Below, one piece after another: positions 1-8,263 of a DNA stretch of 34,419 nt; position 1 is the first letter of the stretch, and each line of letters opens with the position of its first letter. The notes below the pieces were generated by a model. The model was not told where the DNA came from. It ran no database searches and saw nothing but the letters and a program-made list of their open reading frames with translations. This stretch comes from Fischerella muscicola SAG 1427-1 = PCC 73103 (GTDB lineage Bacteria > Cyanobacteriota > Cyanobacteriia > Cyanobacteriales > Nostocaceae), in the NCBI RefSeq assembly GCF_000317245.1, contig NZ_AJLJ01000459.1, positions 1-34,419 on the forward strand. The letters run 5' to 3'. Both the position numbers and the translations under genes were made by a program.

Positions 1-2
1 TG

Positions 3-224
3 GTAAAAGACATGGTTGAGACTTGGGGCGAAAATTTATCAGGATGCCCAGATGGGGATGCTTGCTGGCTTATCAGTCGCATTGCTCAACTTGGATGGAA
101 TCATTTGGCAGACAGGCTTGATGAGAGTGCAAGCGATGAAGCGGATGAAGTAGTCAAAAGGCAGGCTGAATTAAGCTTTTACGAAAAGATGTGGCTCGTT
201 CAAGCACTTTTGATGATGGATTAA
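3..224 (+). CDS. Small repeat-family protein, C-terminal part cut by window edge
   Basis: The frame is open to the left edge, so the ATG at 12 is probably internal. It begins LVKDMVETWGENL, which matches LVKDIVEEWGEGL in the gene cut by the right edge (34097) and PLIRDIHETWGYDL in the next gene (264). These define a small acidic family with the motif [LI][VI][RK]D-x2-ET/EWG, then a hydrophobic-charged helix (WLISRIAQL here, WLIARLAAE at the other edge). If the window is circular, this is the second repeat of the gene starting at 34097, giving about 177 residues. No function is recognised. No signal peptide or membrane segment is seen. Confidence 0.6.
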   Translation, partial: VKDMVETWGENLSGCPDGDACWLISRIAQLGWNHLADRLDESASDEADEVVKRQAELSFYEKMWLVQALLMMD

Positions 225-233
225 ACCTGTTTC

Positions 234-253
234 GGGTGGGAATATACCCACCC
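234..253. terminator. Intergenic hairpin, 7-bp stem
   Basis: GGGTGGG and CCCACCC flank the loop AATATA between two paralogous genes. There is no T-run, so it may be a weak terminator, an attenuator or an mRNA-stability hairpin. Confidence 0.4.
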
Positions 254-263
254 TTGAAAACAT

Positions 264-530
264 ATGGCACTTCTAAAAAAGTACTGCAACATTCAAAATC
301 CTCTAATTCGAGACATTCATGAGACTTGGGGTTACGACCTTGAACTTGCTACTGAGGGCGAACTAGCAAGGTTAGTAGATGGTTTGAGTGACTTCTTCGG
401 GGGCGATCGCACTGGTGCTACTGAAGAAGTAATCAGTCGAACGCTTGAACACGATGAGTTGGAGATTCATGAAATCATCGGGCTGTTAAGAGCGATTCTT
501 GAAGCACTGGCCCTTCATTTTGAGGAATAG
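264..530 (+). CDS. Small acidic repeat-family protein
   Basis: 88 residues. After a 13-residue leader it carries LIRDIHETWGYDLELATEG, homologous to the segment in the genes at both window edges. The C-terminal half is acidic and probably helical. It is followed after 2 nt by the gene at 533, suggesting one operon running to 1707. It contains a HIP1 octamer at 403-410. The function is unknown; tandem paralogy with its neighbour is the only clear clue. Confidence 0.6.
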   Translation: MALLKKYCNIQNPLIRDIHETWGYDLELATEGELARLVDGLSDFFGGDRTGATEEVISRTLEHDELEIHEIIGLLRAILEALALHFEE

Positions 531-532
531 CC

Positions 533-979
533 ATGTACAAAAAGCAGATGTATTTAGGCTTGGCTGGTGTAGGTGTAATATTTCTGCCTTGGCTTTTCCC
601 CTTAATTCCCAGAATTAGCGCTTATACTCAAGCGGAACGATATAAGGCAGAGTTAGCCCTCAAAGCAGAAAACCTTAAGACCAGTGAACAACTAGAACGC
701 TCACGCATAGCCCAGAGAGCAAAAACCAGTGATGCATTATATGAGGCTGGGGTTATGCCTACCACAAGAAAACTCAGAATTACCAACTATATAGACAACC
801 GTAAACGCAACCCCAGACCGGATACAACCATTTACCAAGATGACGATATTGTGCAGGTATTTGACTCAACAGGGCGCTGTATAGGCGAAATCTCGGAGGG
901 TGTCTGGAAGTGGAAATACAAAGTTAATGGCGTGTGTGAAGGTGTCCAAAACGTTGAAGCAGTAAGGAGAAATAAATAA
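533..979 (+). CDS. Hypothetical membrane-anchored protein
   Basis: 148 residues. A hydrophobic segment at about residues 6-27 (YLGLAGVGVIFLPWLFPLIP) acts as a signal anchor. A charged helical stretch follows (about 30-65, Lys/Glu/Ala-rich, possible coiled coil), then a basic mixed region. Its stop overlaps the start of the next gene (TAATG), so the two are probably translationally coupled. I do not recognise the family. Confidence 0.6.
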   Translation: MYKKQMYLGLAGVGVIFLPWLFPLIPRISAYTQAERYKAELALKAENLKTSEQLERSRIAQRAKTSDALYEAGVMPTTRKLRITNYIDNRKRNPRPDTTIYQDDDIVQVFDSTGRCIGEISEGVWKWKYKVNGVCEGVQNVEAVRRNK

Positions 980-1707
980 TGGCATTAGGTTCGCGAGCAA
1001 GTAAAAGCGATACCTCTAGCAGTGGAAACAGCCACAGCGCAGACAACAAGCAAGGCAACAAGCGTAGTATAGGCGAAATTATCGATTTTGCAGCCAGAAC
1101 TATTGTGTTAGTAGTGGGATTGCCCATTCGGCTAGCTGGGGCGATTGTGGCTCAGTTTGTCGGGAATGGCGGGGTAGGTAAAGCAGCTTTAGGCGGATTG
1201 TTTTTTATTGGCGGATCACTGATTAGTGCGGATTCAGTCTGGCAATTAGTTTTTCAAGGGCCTCCGATTTTCCCCTGGTTTGAGCAAAACCATAGTTGGA
1301 CAAATATTCTTCTAGCAGCGTTCAATCCGTTCTTTTATATAGCTTTCTTGCTGGGTGTAGGTATCCAGGTTATTGAAGGACGAGCCATTAGAGGTAAAAA
1401 CCCTGATTCGGCGCGGCGCGAACTGCAAGACAGTATGCAATACGACTTAGAAAGCAAGCCAACGGGCAAAATTGATCTGACTGGCGTACTTTGGCAGAGC
1501 TACAAGACTGCTGGTGTACGCGAAGAGAAAAGTGCTGGTATGACAGTATTCTTCGTAGCTGCCCTAGACTTTGTAACCACTTTTGCAGCGCGTAACCCGT
1601 TTCAGTACACAGATCCAATGGTAATTATTGGCTGTATTGCCTTCAACCTTGCAACGATGGCAGCGGGCGAGATGGGCTATGCAGTCTGGCGAATGACTAA
1701 GGACTAG
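979..1707 (+). CDS. Hypothetical multi-spanning membrane protein
   Basis: 242 residues. A Ser/Asn/Lys-rich cytoplasmic N-terminus (1-33) is followed by hydrophobic segments at about 40-58, 68-90, 110-130, 185-200 and 212-232. It is coupled to the upstream gene by a 1-nt overlap and followed by a hairpin at 1716-1744. Neighbouring genes include a membrane-anchored ATPase, so a role in a plasmid-encoded envelope complex is possible, but that is inference from location only. Confidence 0.6.
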   Translation: MALGSRASKSDTSSSGNSHSADNKQGNKRSIGEIIDFAARTIVLVVGLPIRLAGAIVAQFVGNGGVGKAALGGLFFIGGSLISADSVWQLVFQGPPIFPWFEQNHSWTNILLAAFNPFFYIAFLLGVGIQVIEGRAIRGKNPDSARRELQDSMQYDLESKPTGKIDLTGVLWQSYKTAGVREEKSAGMTVFFVAALDFVTTFAARNPFQYTDPMVIIGCIAFNLATMAAGEMGYAVWRMTKD

Positions 1708-1715
1708 AAACAATA

Positions 1716-1744
1716 TCCCTCAAGGCTTTGGCAGCTTTGAGGGA
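1716..1744 (+). terminator. Hairpin after the membrane-protein gene
   Basis: TCCCTCAAGGCT and AGCTTTGAGGGA form a 12-bp stem with one G-U pair and the loop TTGGC, 9 nt after the stop codon. The tail is not T-rich, so rho-independent termination is likely but not certain. Confidence 0.5.
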
Positions 1745-1770
1745 TTCTACATATAACGAGGCGAATCTTA

Positions 1771-1850
1771 GAAAAAGAGGGAGGCTTGTTTCGAGATATC
1801 TCGAACGGCCCACGAAGAAATCACCTTTGCTTTAAGCCTCCCTCTTTTTC
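1771..1850. repeat. Variable-stem hairpin element A
   Basis: Perfect 17-bp inverted arms, 1771-1787 (GAAAAAGAGGGAGGCTT) and 1834-1850, around a 46-nt core containing CGAGATATCTCG. The arm ends in GAGGCTT, close to the (C)AGGCTT seen in its relatives, but its outer part is unique. The left flank CGAGGCGAA (1758) matches that of copy H at 33874, and the right flank GCCAAATGCG (1854) resembles CGCCAATATGCG after copies C and H. It lies just before the ATPase gene and would be translated only if the upstream in-frame ATG at 1786 were used. Confidence 0.75.
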
Positions 1851-1887
1851 CCTAGCCAAATGCGATAAAAGTAAGGAATACAAAATT

Positions 1888-3756
1888 ATGCAAAATAATA
1901 TACCAAAAATTACAACCAAAGAAACCGAATATTTGAGAAACCAGTATCCTAGCCTTTCTTACTTAGAGGCGGGGAACATTGCCGAATGGTTGCAAGAACG
2001 GCAAGATCAGCTATTTGAAAAAGCCAAAGAGGCTGAGAGTGAGGCGGACTTTGCTCGTGTCTTTGGGTTGCTAGCTGGAGGGATAGGCTTAGTTTGCTAT
2101 GCGGTTAATCCTTTAGCTTTGGTAGGTGGTATAGTAGGCGGCGCGGGCTGGGCATGGTTTTTAATAGAGAATTACACCCGAACCAAGGAGATTGCCCCAT
2201 TACCCTTTGTACGCGGCAATTTCATAGATGCTCTTTCCAGAATGGGTGATTTTGACGCTAGACAAGAATATCAAGCTAATCATCTCGCTGATACAGTTAA
2301 ATTCCTAGAACGCTCCGAGGCAGAGGAATATGCTTTTCTTCATGCCCAGTTTGAAAATATCAGTCAGTATTTGAGCCAAGTTGATCCAGGGAAGCGCTTT
2401 TACGCTTATCGTTGGATGTTTGGCTGGTTCGGCAAGCTCAAAGGGCGACAAATACCAACCTATGAGGCAATGATCGATCACTTACAACACGTAACTGTTG
2501 ACAGCAGAGTAAACCATGAAGAGGTTAGAGCGATCGCACAAACACAAACTCAACTACCTCCGACCGTAGATATCAGGCAGTTTGCAGCCCCAGCCATTGA
2601 TATTAGGCAACTCCCACAAGCACCAACCGAAATACAACAACCAATAACTAATACCACTAGCCCAAGCTTTAAAAGAGCCACGCTGCCTAGTTTGTCCTTA
2701 GACCAAAGGGCTAACGCTGTGATTGATGGTCTTATTCAGGGCGGGTTTAAGGTCGATGAGATGCTATCGGGGCAAGTCGTTGCCATCTGCGGCACTCAAA
2801 GAGGCGGGAAAGGCACTCTAGCGGGGATTCTAAGTATATTATCAAAAGCTTTGGATAGTAGCTTAGACGTGCAATACTTCACTGCTGGGGTGGATGTGTA
2901 CCCGTTTGCCTGTAACCTCACCTCTGCTCTAAGCTTCCCCGGCAGAGATTCAGATGCAGCTGATAAATCTGTGGCTGATGAGTTGTTACAGTTTCTGAAA
3001 ACCTTAGACGGCAGTGAACCGTATAGCCACAAGAACTTATTGCTGGTGATTGATGAGGCGATGCGGCTACTTTCCTTGCTGGAGGAGGGCGACCGCACTT
3101 GGGCAATTCAATATTTACTCAGCCGTTTTGCTAAGTGCGGCGGCACACTAATCATTGTCCTGCACGGGTCTAACCTCACTTCTGTAGTAGGTAAGGCAAC
3201 GGCGGGACTAGCTGACACATTTAAAACCTCAGTCTCATTCATTGGTTGCGTGGCTAAGTCCGTGAAGGCTTCAGGGCTGAGAAAGATTAATGTTGCCAGT
3301 GGCGCTTATTTCAAGGCTAATCCTAATAACTTTGGTGAACCTATAGCAGGTGGCGAACTGGGAGCAATACCCTCTTGGCTCAAAACTGAAAAGCACCCCT
3401 TAAATGGGCAACCAGACCCCGCGCGGACGTTGCTTAAATACTTTCCAGAATTGGTACAACAGCATCAAGCCGCGCCAAACTCTGTAATTAGCCAGCTTGA
3501 AAATAGCTTCTCCTTAATTGCACCTGTTGAAGATATCGAGCCAGACGAAACGGTCAAGGACGAGGATTTAGAGCAAATTGTGCTGATTGTCGCTTCTGCA
3601 ACGAGCGTCCCCATCGCCTTCAACTCGATAAGAAATAGCCGCAAGTGGGGAGATTCCAAACCTAGTGTTCGTAACTTGCGAAAAGCTCTCTCAATGCTTG
3701 TAGAAACAGGAAGGCTGCACGGCAACGAGAAAGACGGGTATCGCATTAATGCTTAG
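1888..3756 (+). CDS. Membrane-anchored P-loop ATPase (HerA/FtsK/VirD4-like)
   Basis: About 622 residues from ATG 1888, preceded by AAGGA at a good distance. The in-frame ATG at 1786 is rejected because it lies inside hairpin element A. A hydrophobic region at about residues 60-92 (glycine-rich, two short membrane passes) anchors the N-terminus. A Pro/Gln-rich linker follows. The ATPase domain has a P-loop GTQRGGKGT at about 302-310 and Walker B LLLVIDEAM at about 385-393. The last 70 residues look like a winged helix (SVRNLRKALSMLVETGRLHG). The layout fits a DNA-pumping or coupling ATPase. It could serve transfer with the relaxase at 21920, or plasmid maintenance, but no other secretion genes are present. 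Confidence 0.65.
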   Translation: MQNNIPKITTKETEYLRNQYPSLSYLEAGNIAEWLQERQDQLFEKAKEAESEADFARVFGLLAGGIGLVCYAVNPLALVGGIVGGAGWAWFLIENYTRTKEIAPLPFVRGNFIDALSRMGDFDARQEYQANHLADTVKFLERSEAEEYAFLHAQFENISQYLSQVDPGKRFYAYRWMFGWFGKLKGRQIPTYEAMIDHLQHVTVDSRVNHEEVRAIAQTQTQLPPTVDIRQFAAPAIDIRQLPQAPTEIQQPITNTTSPSFKRATLPSLSLDQRANAVIDGLIQGGFKVDEMLSGQVVAICGTQRGGKGTLAGILSILSKALDSSLDVQYFTAGVDVYPFACNLTSALSFPGRDSDAADKSVADELLQFLKTLDGSEPYSHKNLLLVIDEAMRLLSLLEEGDRTWAIQYLLSRFAKCGGTLIIVLHGSNLTSVVGKATAGLADTFKTSVSFIGCVAKSVKASGLRKINVASGAYFKANPNNFGEPIAGGELGAIPSWLKTEKHPLNGQPDPARTLLKYFPELVQQHQAAPNSVISQLENSFSLIAPVEDIEPDETVKDEDLEQIVLIVASATSVPIAFNSIRNSRKWGDSKPSVRNLRKALSMLVETGRLHGNEKDGYRINA

Positions 3757-3828
3757 TTTGCCCAAATTTCGTGAGATATCTGCTTGTGGAAATTGGATAA
3801 CGAAGCCTTTAGGGGTTGAGCAATTCCG

Positions 3829-3919
3829 AAGTTGGTCAGGCTTATATTTATTCGACTCATTCAAAATCCTTTGTGGAGGGGGCAACGCCCGGTAGGGCGA
3901 AGACACGCCTGACCAACTT
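3829..3919. repeat. Variable-stem hairpin element B
   Basis: 13-bp perfect arms AAGTTGGTCAGGC (3829-3841) and GCCTGACCAACTT (3907-3919). The arm again ends in CAGGC. The core contains GGAGGGGGCAACGC, close to the right flank GGAGGGGACAATGC of copies E, F and G, and a second small hairpin CGCCCGGTAGGGCG. It sits between the convergent ATPase and RHH/ParA genes and could also act as a terminator. Confidence 0.65.
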
Positions 3920-3936
3920 ATTCAAGGCAAGGATGC

Positions 3937-4083
3937 TTAAGCAATTGGCTTCTTACCATATTTCTCAAACAAATCATTCAACGCCTCAGCTAGTAAGGCT
4001 TGCACGGTCGCGTCTTGCTCTAACGCTAGTTGTTTCAACTGTTTAGACACTGCTGGGTCGAAATGTCCTGCGATCGCTTTCTT
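3937..4083 (-). pseudogene. RHH partition-partner remnant (5' end deleted)
   Basis: On the minus strand, the frame one base off that of ParA encodes KKAIAGHFDPAVSKQL followed by a helical tail ending in EKYGKKPIA. This is the C-terminal RHH domain that cyanobacterial ParA genes usually have as a separate downstream partner. Here it has no start codon. The ParA frame runs into it at GGGCAAG. The likely history is a deletion that removed the ParA tail and the RHH N-terminus, fusing the two out of frame. A -1/+2 slip would give a ParA-RHH fusion protein. Confidence 0.65.
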
Positions 4084-4615
4084 GCCCTGCGGTCAATGAG
4101 TGAACAAAAGCAGCGCGTTGACCCACCCTGACAGGTGCGACCGCCACACCGTAACCCTTAATCGCCTCAATTGCCTCGTCAGCAAGCGCCCCGCGTGGGG
4201 GTACAGCATTAAGCACGACCGTTGCTGTTTTCTTGGCTAGGTTGACCAAATCAATCGTGTCACCAATGGCGCGTAAATCCAAAATCGCAGGGCGACAAGG
4301 AATCAAAATTAAGTCAGCAGCACGTATCGCAGCAAGAGCCGCAGTTTCAGAATGTGGTGCTGTGTCGATAATGGCTAAATCCGCACCTGAACTTTTAGCT
4401 GTTTCCAAAACTTTCGCCAGACGCGCAGCTTGTGCCGAGACAACGGCAGGGGTTTCTTGCGATCGGCTGTCTCCCCAACCTGCGGCGCTTGCCTGGGGGT
4501 CAAGGTCAACAATTGCTGTCTCCTTGCCTTTAATCTCGGCAGCGACAGCCAAATGCACAGCCAGGGTTGTTTTACCCGCGCCTCCCTTGCGAGAGACAAT
4601 AGCGATTGTTTTCAT
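4043..4615 (-). CDS. parA: ParA-family partition ATPase, C-terminus altered
   Basis: 190 residues. Deviant Walker A KGGAGKTT at residues 10-17, switch region DLDPQASA at about 38-45, and Walker B LAIIDTAPH. This is a small MinD/ParA ATPase of the type that partners with RHH proteins. Residues after LTAGQ (last 14) are unlike the family and come from the out-of-frame RHH remnant, so the normal C-terminal helix is lost. It may be non-functional or backed up by the other two partition loci in the window. GTATAC palindromic sequence upstream (about 4643) could be an operator. Confidence 0.85.
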   Translation of the reverse strand: MKTIAIVSRKGGAGKTTLAVHLAVAAEIKGKETAIVDLDPQASAAGWGDSRSQETPAVVSAQAARLAKVLETAKSSGADLAIIDTAPHSETAALAAIRAADLILIPCRPAILDLRAIGDTIDLVNLAKKTATVVLNAVPPRGALADEAIEAIKGYGVAVAPVRVGQRAAFVHSLTAGQESDRRTFRPSSV

Positions 4616-4806
4616 GTGGAGAAGATTACATATTAACTTGTATACACGTCAACAGCGCTCATCTGCTATTTTCCCCTTCCTTAGGCACTTACTCGTAATA
4701 AAAGCAAGCGCCGTATTAAATATATTTTGGCATCCGCCCAAAGTAGAGCGCGCTTTCGCCCTTCTGCTCGTAGCGACGGCTGGGCATTTTATTATTTGGA
4801 GATCCC

Positions 4807-5034
4807 TTAGTCCCTAACACAATCTGCTAAAGCGCCAATAACAAAGTTGCCAGCAGGATGGCTTAGAAATTCTCTCAAAGCTTCAGTGCCACCCGCCTGT
4901 AATGCATTGATTATTCTTTGCTTCAATGTAGGATTACTCTCAATAAGGTGCCTGATGCGGTGAGGGGACATTGTTTTGGTCACACGGGACAAGATGATCG
5001 CACAGAGTAAAGTCTTGGTTTTCGGTGTAGACAT
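4807..5034 (-). CDS. Small conserved cyanobacterial-type hypothetical protein
   Basis: 75 residues from ATG 5034, or 54 from the second ATG at 4971 (MSPHRIRHL). The body, NPTLKQRIINALQAGGTEAL then HPAGNFVIGAL, resembles a short helical motif (NP-x-L-x2-R-x3-AL-x-AGG-x-EAL) that I recall from cyanobacterial proteins of unknown role. No clear ribosome-binding site supports either start. Repeats GTGTAGAC overlap the longer start, which would fit autoregulation if the shorter start is used. Confidence 0.45.
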   Translation of the reverse strand: MSTPKTKTLLCAIILSRVTKTMSPHRIRHLIESNPTLKQRIINALQAGGTEALREFLSHPAGNFVIGALADCVRD

Positions 5035-5055
5035 AGTGTAGACATTGGTGCAGAC
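5025..5055. repeat. Helically phased short direct repeats
   Basis: GTGTAGAC (5025), GTGTAGAC (5036) and GTGCAGAC (5048) are spaced 11-12 bp. Two more, GTATAGAC (5487) and GTGTAGAC (5499), are also 12 bp apart and lie on the other side of hairpins C and D. Spacing of one helical turn is typical of RHH-type operators and centromeres, so they may have belonged to the ParA/RHH locus at 4043. Confidence 0.4.
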
Positions 5056-5155
5056 TGCTGTTTCTGGTTGACCAGAAGTGAAAATCGCTCTCCGGGGGTT
5101 TCATAAAAAGTATGCTTATGTGAGATAAAAAAATCCTCTTACACAACAACAACAA

Positions 5156-5230
5156 AAAATTGAGGCAGGCTTGTTCTGGTATTACTCGTTGGCCAATTGG
5201 GTTATCTGTGTTGAAGCCTGCCTCAATTTT
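5156..5230. repeat. Variable-stem hairpin element C
   Basis: 17-bp perfect arms AAAATTGAGGCAGGCTT (5156-5172) and its complement (5214-5230) around a 41-nt core. The right flank CGCCAATATGCG (5235) is identical to that after copy H. The arm resembles that of the outer copy I (TTAAAAATTGGGCAGGCTT). Confidence 0.75.
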
Positions 5231-5312
5231 CACTCGCCAATATGCGAATGCTGCCACCTCCACGAGAGATATTAAATGTGGGCAAAATATATAAGTACGG
5301 GAGCCGAAACCT

Positions 5313-5391
5313 AGAAATAGGGCAGGCTTCGGGGATGGTCGATACGTTAATAGGACTAGTCGCAGTTGCTATAAAAGCCTGCCCTATTTCT
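5313..5391. repeat. Variable-stem hairpin element D
   Basis: 17-bp perfect arms AGAAATAGGGCAGGCTT (5313-5329) and its complement (5375-5391). The core GGGGATGGTCGATACG matches the reverse complement of the core of copies F and G (GGGTATGGTCGATATG), so it is oriented opposite to them. The gene-free stretch 5035-5743 also holds element C and the phased repeats; I see nothing else in it. Confidence 0.75.
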
Positions 5392-5743
5392 TTAGGCATC
5401 TTCCAAGCCCAGTTTTGCACAGATTTATCCAAGGCTGCTAGGTAGCTTTGATATCAATACTGATAGCAACGATTGATCAACCGGGGGTATAGACGCCAGT
5501 GTAGACAATTGGACAAGCCACAACATGAGCAGATACTATTGGTGCGGATTATACCTGCAAAAGGTTATAGTGCAGCCTAGATAAGCTATTTTTATCAGCC
5601 AACGTTGGGATGCGGGTTGTAGCGTTCGCACTGTCGGGCTGAAGTATAAGTTTGCGTTAATCGGGTGGATTTGCTCACGAAACATTAGGCGTTTCGGTCG
5701 CTTAGATTGTGTTTGTAGCCTTTGATCATGTAGGCTAGAAGCT

Positions 5744-6313
5744 ATGAAAATAAATCGTTTCGGCAGGGCGGAAATCCTCACGCCCGACCAAATTAATCTC
5801 CTATTTACTGAGGGGTTTGTCAACCCACGCGATCGGGCATTGTTCGGCGTGTGCCTTTATGCTGCTTGCCGAATCAACGAAGCCTGCACGTTGGCGGTAA
5901 ATGACGTGTTTGGCAGCAATGGTGTTAGAGGGGTGTTGGTGTTACGGAGTGTCAACACCAAGGGCAAGCGGGACACCAGGGAAATTCAAGTGCATCCCAA
6001 GCTTAAGCAGTATTTAGAAGAGTACAACCCCAACCGCCGCAAGGAGTTTTTGTTTCCGGGACGGCATGGGTTGGGACATATCCATAAGGTGAGTGCTGAC
6101 AAAATCCTCAGAGATACCTGTGTGCGGTTGGGCATTGAAGGGGTTAGTACGCACAGTTTTAGGAGGACGGCGTTAACCAGGATGAGCGATGCCGGGATAC
6201 CGTTGCGCCACATTCAGGAGATATCGGGACATCGGACTTTGGCAGCTTTGGAGCGATATCTGGGGGTAACTGAAAAGCAGAAGCAGAACGCTATCTCTGC
6301 TTTGGATTTTTGA
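5744..6313 (+). CDS. Tyrosine recombinase (phage-integrase family), catalytic domain only
   Basis: 189 residues with the complete catalytic set: R43 (ACRINEA), K73 or K75 (NTKGKR), H137-x2-R140 (HSFRR), H163 (SGHRT) and Y172 (ERYLGV). The usual N-terminal core-binding domain is absent, as in other short cyanobacterial plasmid integrases. It may resolve plasmid dimers or move cassettes. Two degenerate fragments of similar genes lie at 17131 and 18183, so related recombinases have been active here. No clear core site is visible next to the gene. Confidence 0.85.
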   Translation: MKINRFGRAEILTPDQINLLFTEGFVNPRDRALFGVCLYAACRINEACTLAVNDVFGSNGVRGVLVLRSVNTKGKRDTREIQVHPKLKQYLEEYNPNRRKEFLFPGRHGLGHIHKVSADKILRDTCVRLGIEGVSTHSFRRTALTRMSDAGIPLRHIQEISGHRTLAALERYLGVTEKQKQNAISALDF

Positions 6314-6453
6314 GCTATTAAAGAGACATTGAAAAGTTAAGTTTGATTTTGAGATATGCCCTTTTAAGAATGTCGCTACCACGATTGGGGTACAGCTTAT
6401 TTGGTCTTTGCAACACCACAAGTGGCTTAAGTCAATCCGCTGCACCAGAAGTG

Positions 6454-7407
6454 TTATACTGCGCCTACCACTTTATGGAATTCTGCAAGTCTTCGGTTAC
6501 TAAGAAGTCCAACACAAGCTTCAAATAATTTCCATGCTTCACGTAAATTTTCAGGAGGGACTCGCTTATAAATAATTTCTGGTTCATCAATATCCACAAC
6601 ATAAATTTGCAAACCTTCCTTATTCGTATCAATCAATAGACAAGCAATAAAATCTTCTGGTGTATTAAGATAAACGCCACTACCCAAATCATTTATTCCA
6701 AAAGATTCCTCTTCGTCATTAGCTGATACTAAGGAATGCCCACATAAATGCTGAAAGAAGTGACGCATTGAAAAGCTTTGATTGTAGTAATCACTCCAAG
6801 CTTCAACCTCCTCCCTTTTAATGTACGCTGAACATAGAATAAAGGCTAAAAACTCATTGACAACTTTTCCGATCTGAATCTTTTTCACAAAATAGGAGAG
6901 TTCCCCTGGCTCTGGAAGAATTCGACAACTTGACCACTTGCGTAAAGCTGCTATCGCTAGATTTGAATCTTTATCAAATAGTTTTTCCTGTATTTCTTTA
7001 ACTATAGTATGGGTAAGCTCATTAGAACATGGCACATTGATCTTATACCCCCCTCTGCCAGTTGATTTGATAGTGGCAAGATTGATAAGTTGCCAATAAA
7101 CTTTCTCAGTTTCTACCTCATAAATAGTTAATAATACTGGTATGGAATAGTTTAGCCAATAGGAACGATGCTCTCGATTAACATATAAAACCAAATCACC
7201 ATTTCTATTCCGATTGAAACGCCCCGTCTTAATCTGAACTCCAAATAGTTGACCCGTTGATACTCCAGCTTCAACAATTTCAATATGAGCATCTATGCCA
7301 AGATCATGCTTAGATTGTTCTCTAAATATCCATAACGCCTTGGCAAAGATCTTGTTAACAGTGGCAACACCAATATCCGAATAGGGCTGAATGAACGGAA
7401 CTTTCAT
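6454..7407 (-). CDS. DUF4365-domain protein, PDDEXK-like nuclease fold
   Basis: 317 residues. The N-terminal 150 residues match DUF4365: LGIDAHIEIVEAG, then GVQIKTG, where D, E and the Q-x-K of QIKTG fit a restriction-endonuclease-like active site. HRSYWLNYSIPVLLTIY follows, also typical. The C-terminal half is unrecognised. DUF4365 proteins are common near defence and restriction genes, which fits the damaged restriction-modification genes next door. It reads away from the integrase. The substrate is unknown. Confidence 0.75.
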   Translation of the reverse strand: MKVPFIQPYSDIGVATVNKIFAKALWIFREQSKHDLGIDAHIEIVEAGVSTGQLFGVQIKTGRFNRNRNGDLVLYVNREHRSYWLNYSIPVLLTIYEVETEKVYWQLINLATIKSTGRGGYKINVPCSNELTHTIVKEIQEKLFDKDSNLAIAALRKWSSCRILPEPGELSYFVKKIQIGKVVNEFLAFILCSAYIKREEVEAWSDYYNQSFSMRHFFQHLCGHSLVSANDEEESFGINDLGSGVYLNTPEDFIACLLIDTNKEGLQIYVVDIDEPEIIYKRVPPENLREAWKLFEACVGLLSNRRLAEFHKVVGAV

Positions 7408-7498
7408 GCTTATAAGGCTAGGGTTAATGGGTAAATAAAGTGTTAATGATACTGTTTGTGATTATACACACCATCTTGCTAGTAACTTAATAATTTGT

Positions 7499-8263
7499 CT
7501 ATCCAACTAGCATTTCTTGAAACTCTTCTTTTCTAGTCCAGTATGCAACATCAGATACTTCTTCTAATAGAGAAATATTTTCACTACTCCAAATATCAAG
7601 AGTATCATCAAATAATGAGATGAACTTATAATTTCCTTCTTTTAAATAGCTCAGGTCTGACCACACAGTAAAAACGTTATCAGATCTATTATTAGCTGCT
7701 GCTGTACTAGCTGTACTTAAAACATCAATTAAGGCTGTCTGGTGACGATGCTGAGTATAGAAGTCTACTTTTCGAGAACGACCAGAACGTCCCTGGAACT
7801 TTTTATTTGCTTCAAAAAGTATTTTTTTCTCTTGCAAAAACTCTGCTACTTCTTCAAGAATTGATTCAAATGCTCTAGTTTTAAATGTAAACCAAATATC
7901 AGAAATTCTAAATGCTGCTTGTGATAAGTTTGTAACTGCTGATGCCAAATTCTCTTTTCCTTGTAATCGTAACAACAGCATTCCTCTATATCGCTCAACA
8001 CCGTAAGTAAGTAAAGTATCTTCTATTAGCATTTCTTGTTTTTCTGATCTTTTTGGAGAAACAGTCTGCATCCTTAGCCAACGCAAAGTTTCACCTAAGT
8101 CTGTCAAGATATACTTCCCCTCTTCTTTTTCTTTCAGATATATATCGATCACGTCGCCGTCTGGGTAAAGTAAGGGGGTGCGGATACGGATATAGTCGTT
8201 GACAGTTGAGCAGGTAAACAGCTCTCCGATGGTTATGGCGATTTCTCGGCAAAGGGTAGACAT
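7499..8263 (-). CDS. DUF1828/DUF1829-type protein
   Basis: 254 residues. The N-terminal domain has IRIRTPLLYPDGDVIDIYL followed by KYILTDLGETLRWL, the hallmark of DUF1828. The C-terminal part (about 150-250), with VDFYTQHRH, LIDVLSTA and FISLFDD, fits DUF1829. It overlaps the upstream gene by 1 nt (TGATG), so the two are translationally coupled. These families occur in two-gene cassettes on mobile elements, and a toxin-antitoxin or phage-defence role is possible but unproven. Confidence 0.7.
   Translation of the reverse strand: MSTLCREIAITIGELFTCSTVNDYIRIRTPLLYPDGDVIDIYLKEKEEGKYILTDLGETLRWLRMQTVSPKRSEKQEMLIEDTLLTYGVERYRGMLLLRLQGKENLASAVTNLSQAAFRISDIWFTFKTRAFESILEEVAEFLQEKKILFEANKKFQGRSGRSRKVDFYTQHRHQTALIDVLSTASTAAANNRSDNVFTVWSDLSYLKEGNYKFISLFDDTLDIWSSENISLLEEVSDVAYWTRKEEFQEMLVG

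Noticed and set aside
1786..1887. Upstream ATG extending the P-loop ATPase by 34 residues
   Set aside because: It lies inside hairpin A; ATG 1888 has a proper ribosome-binding site.
3816..4046. 76-codon plus-strand frame
   Set aside because: It spans hairpin B and the antisense of the RHH remnant.
5223..5445. Open frames on both strands across 5223-5445
   Set aside because: They cover hairpin D; the two strands look alike because of the inverted arms.
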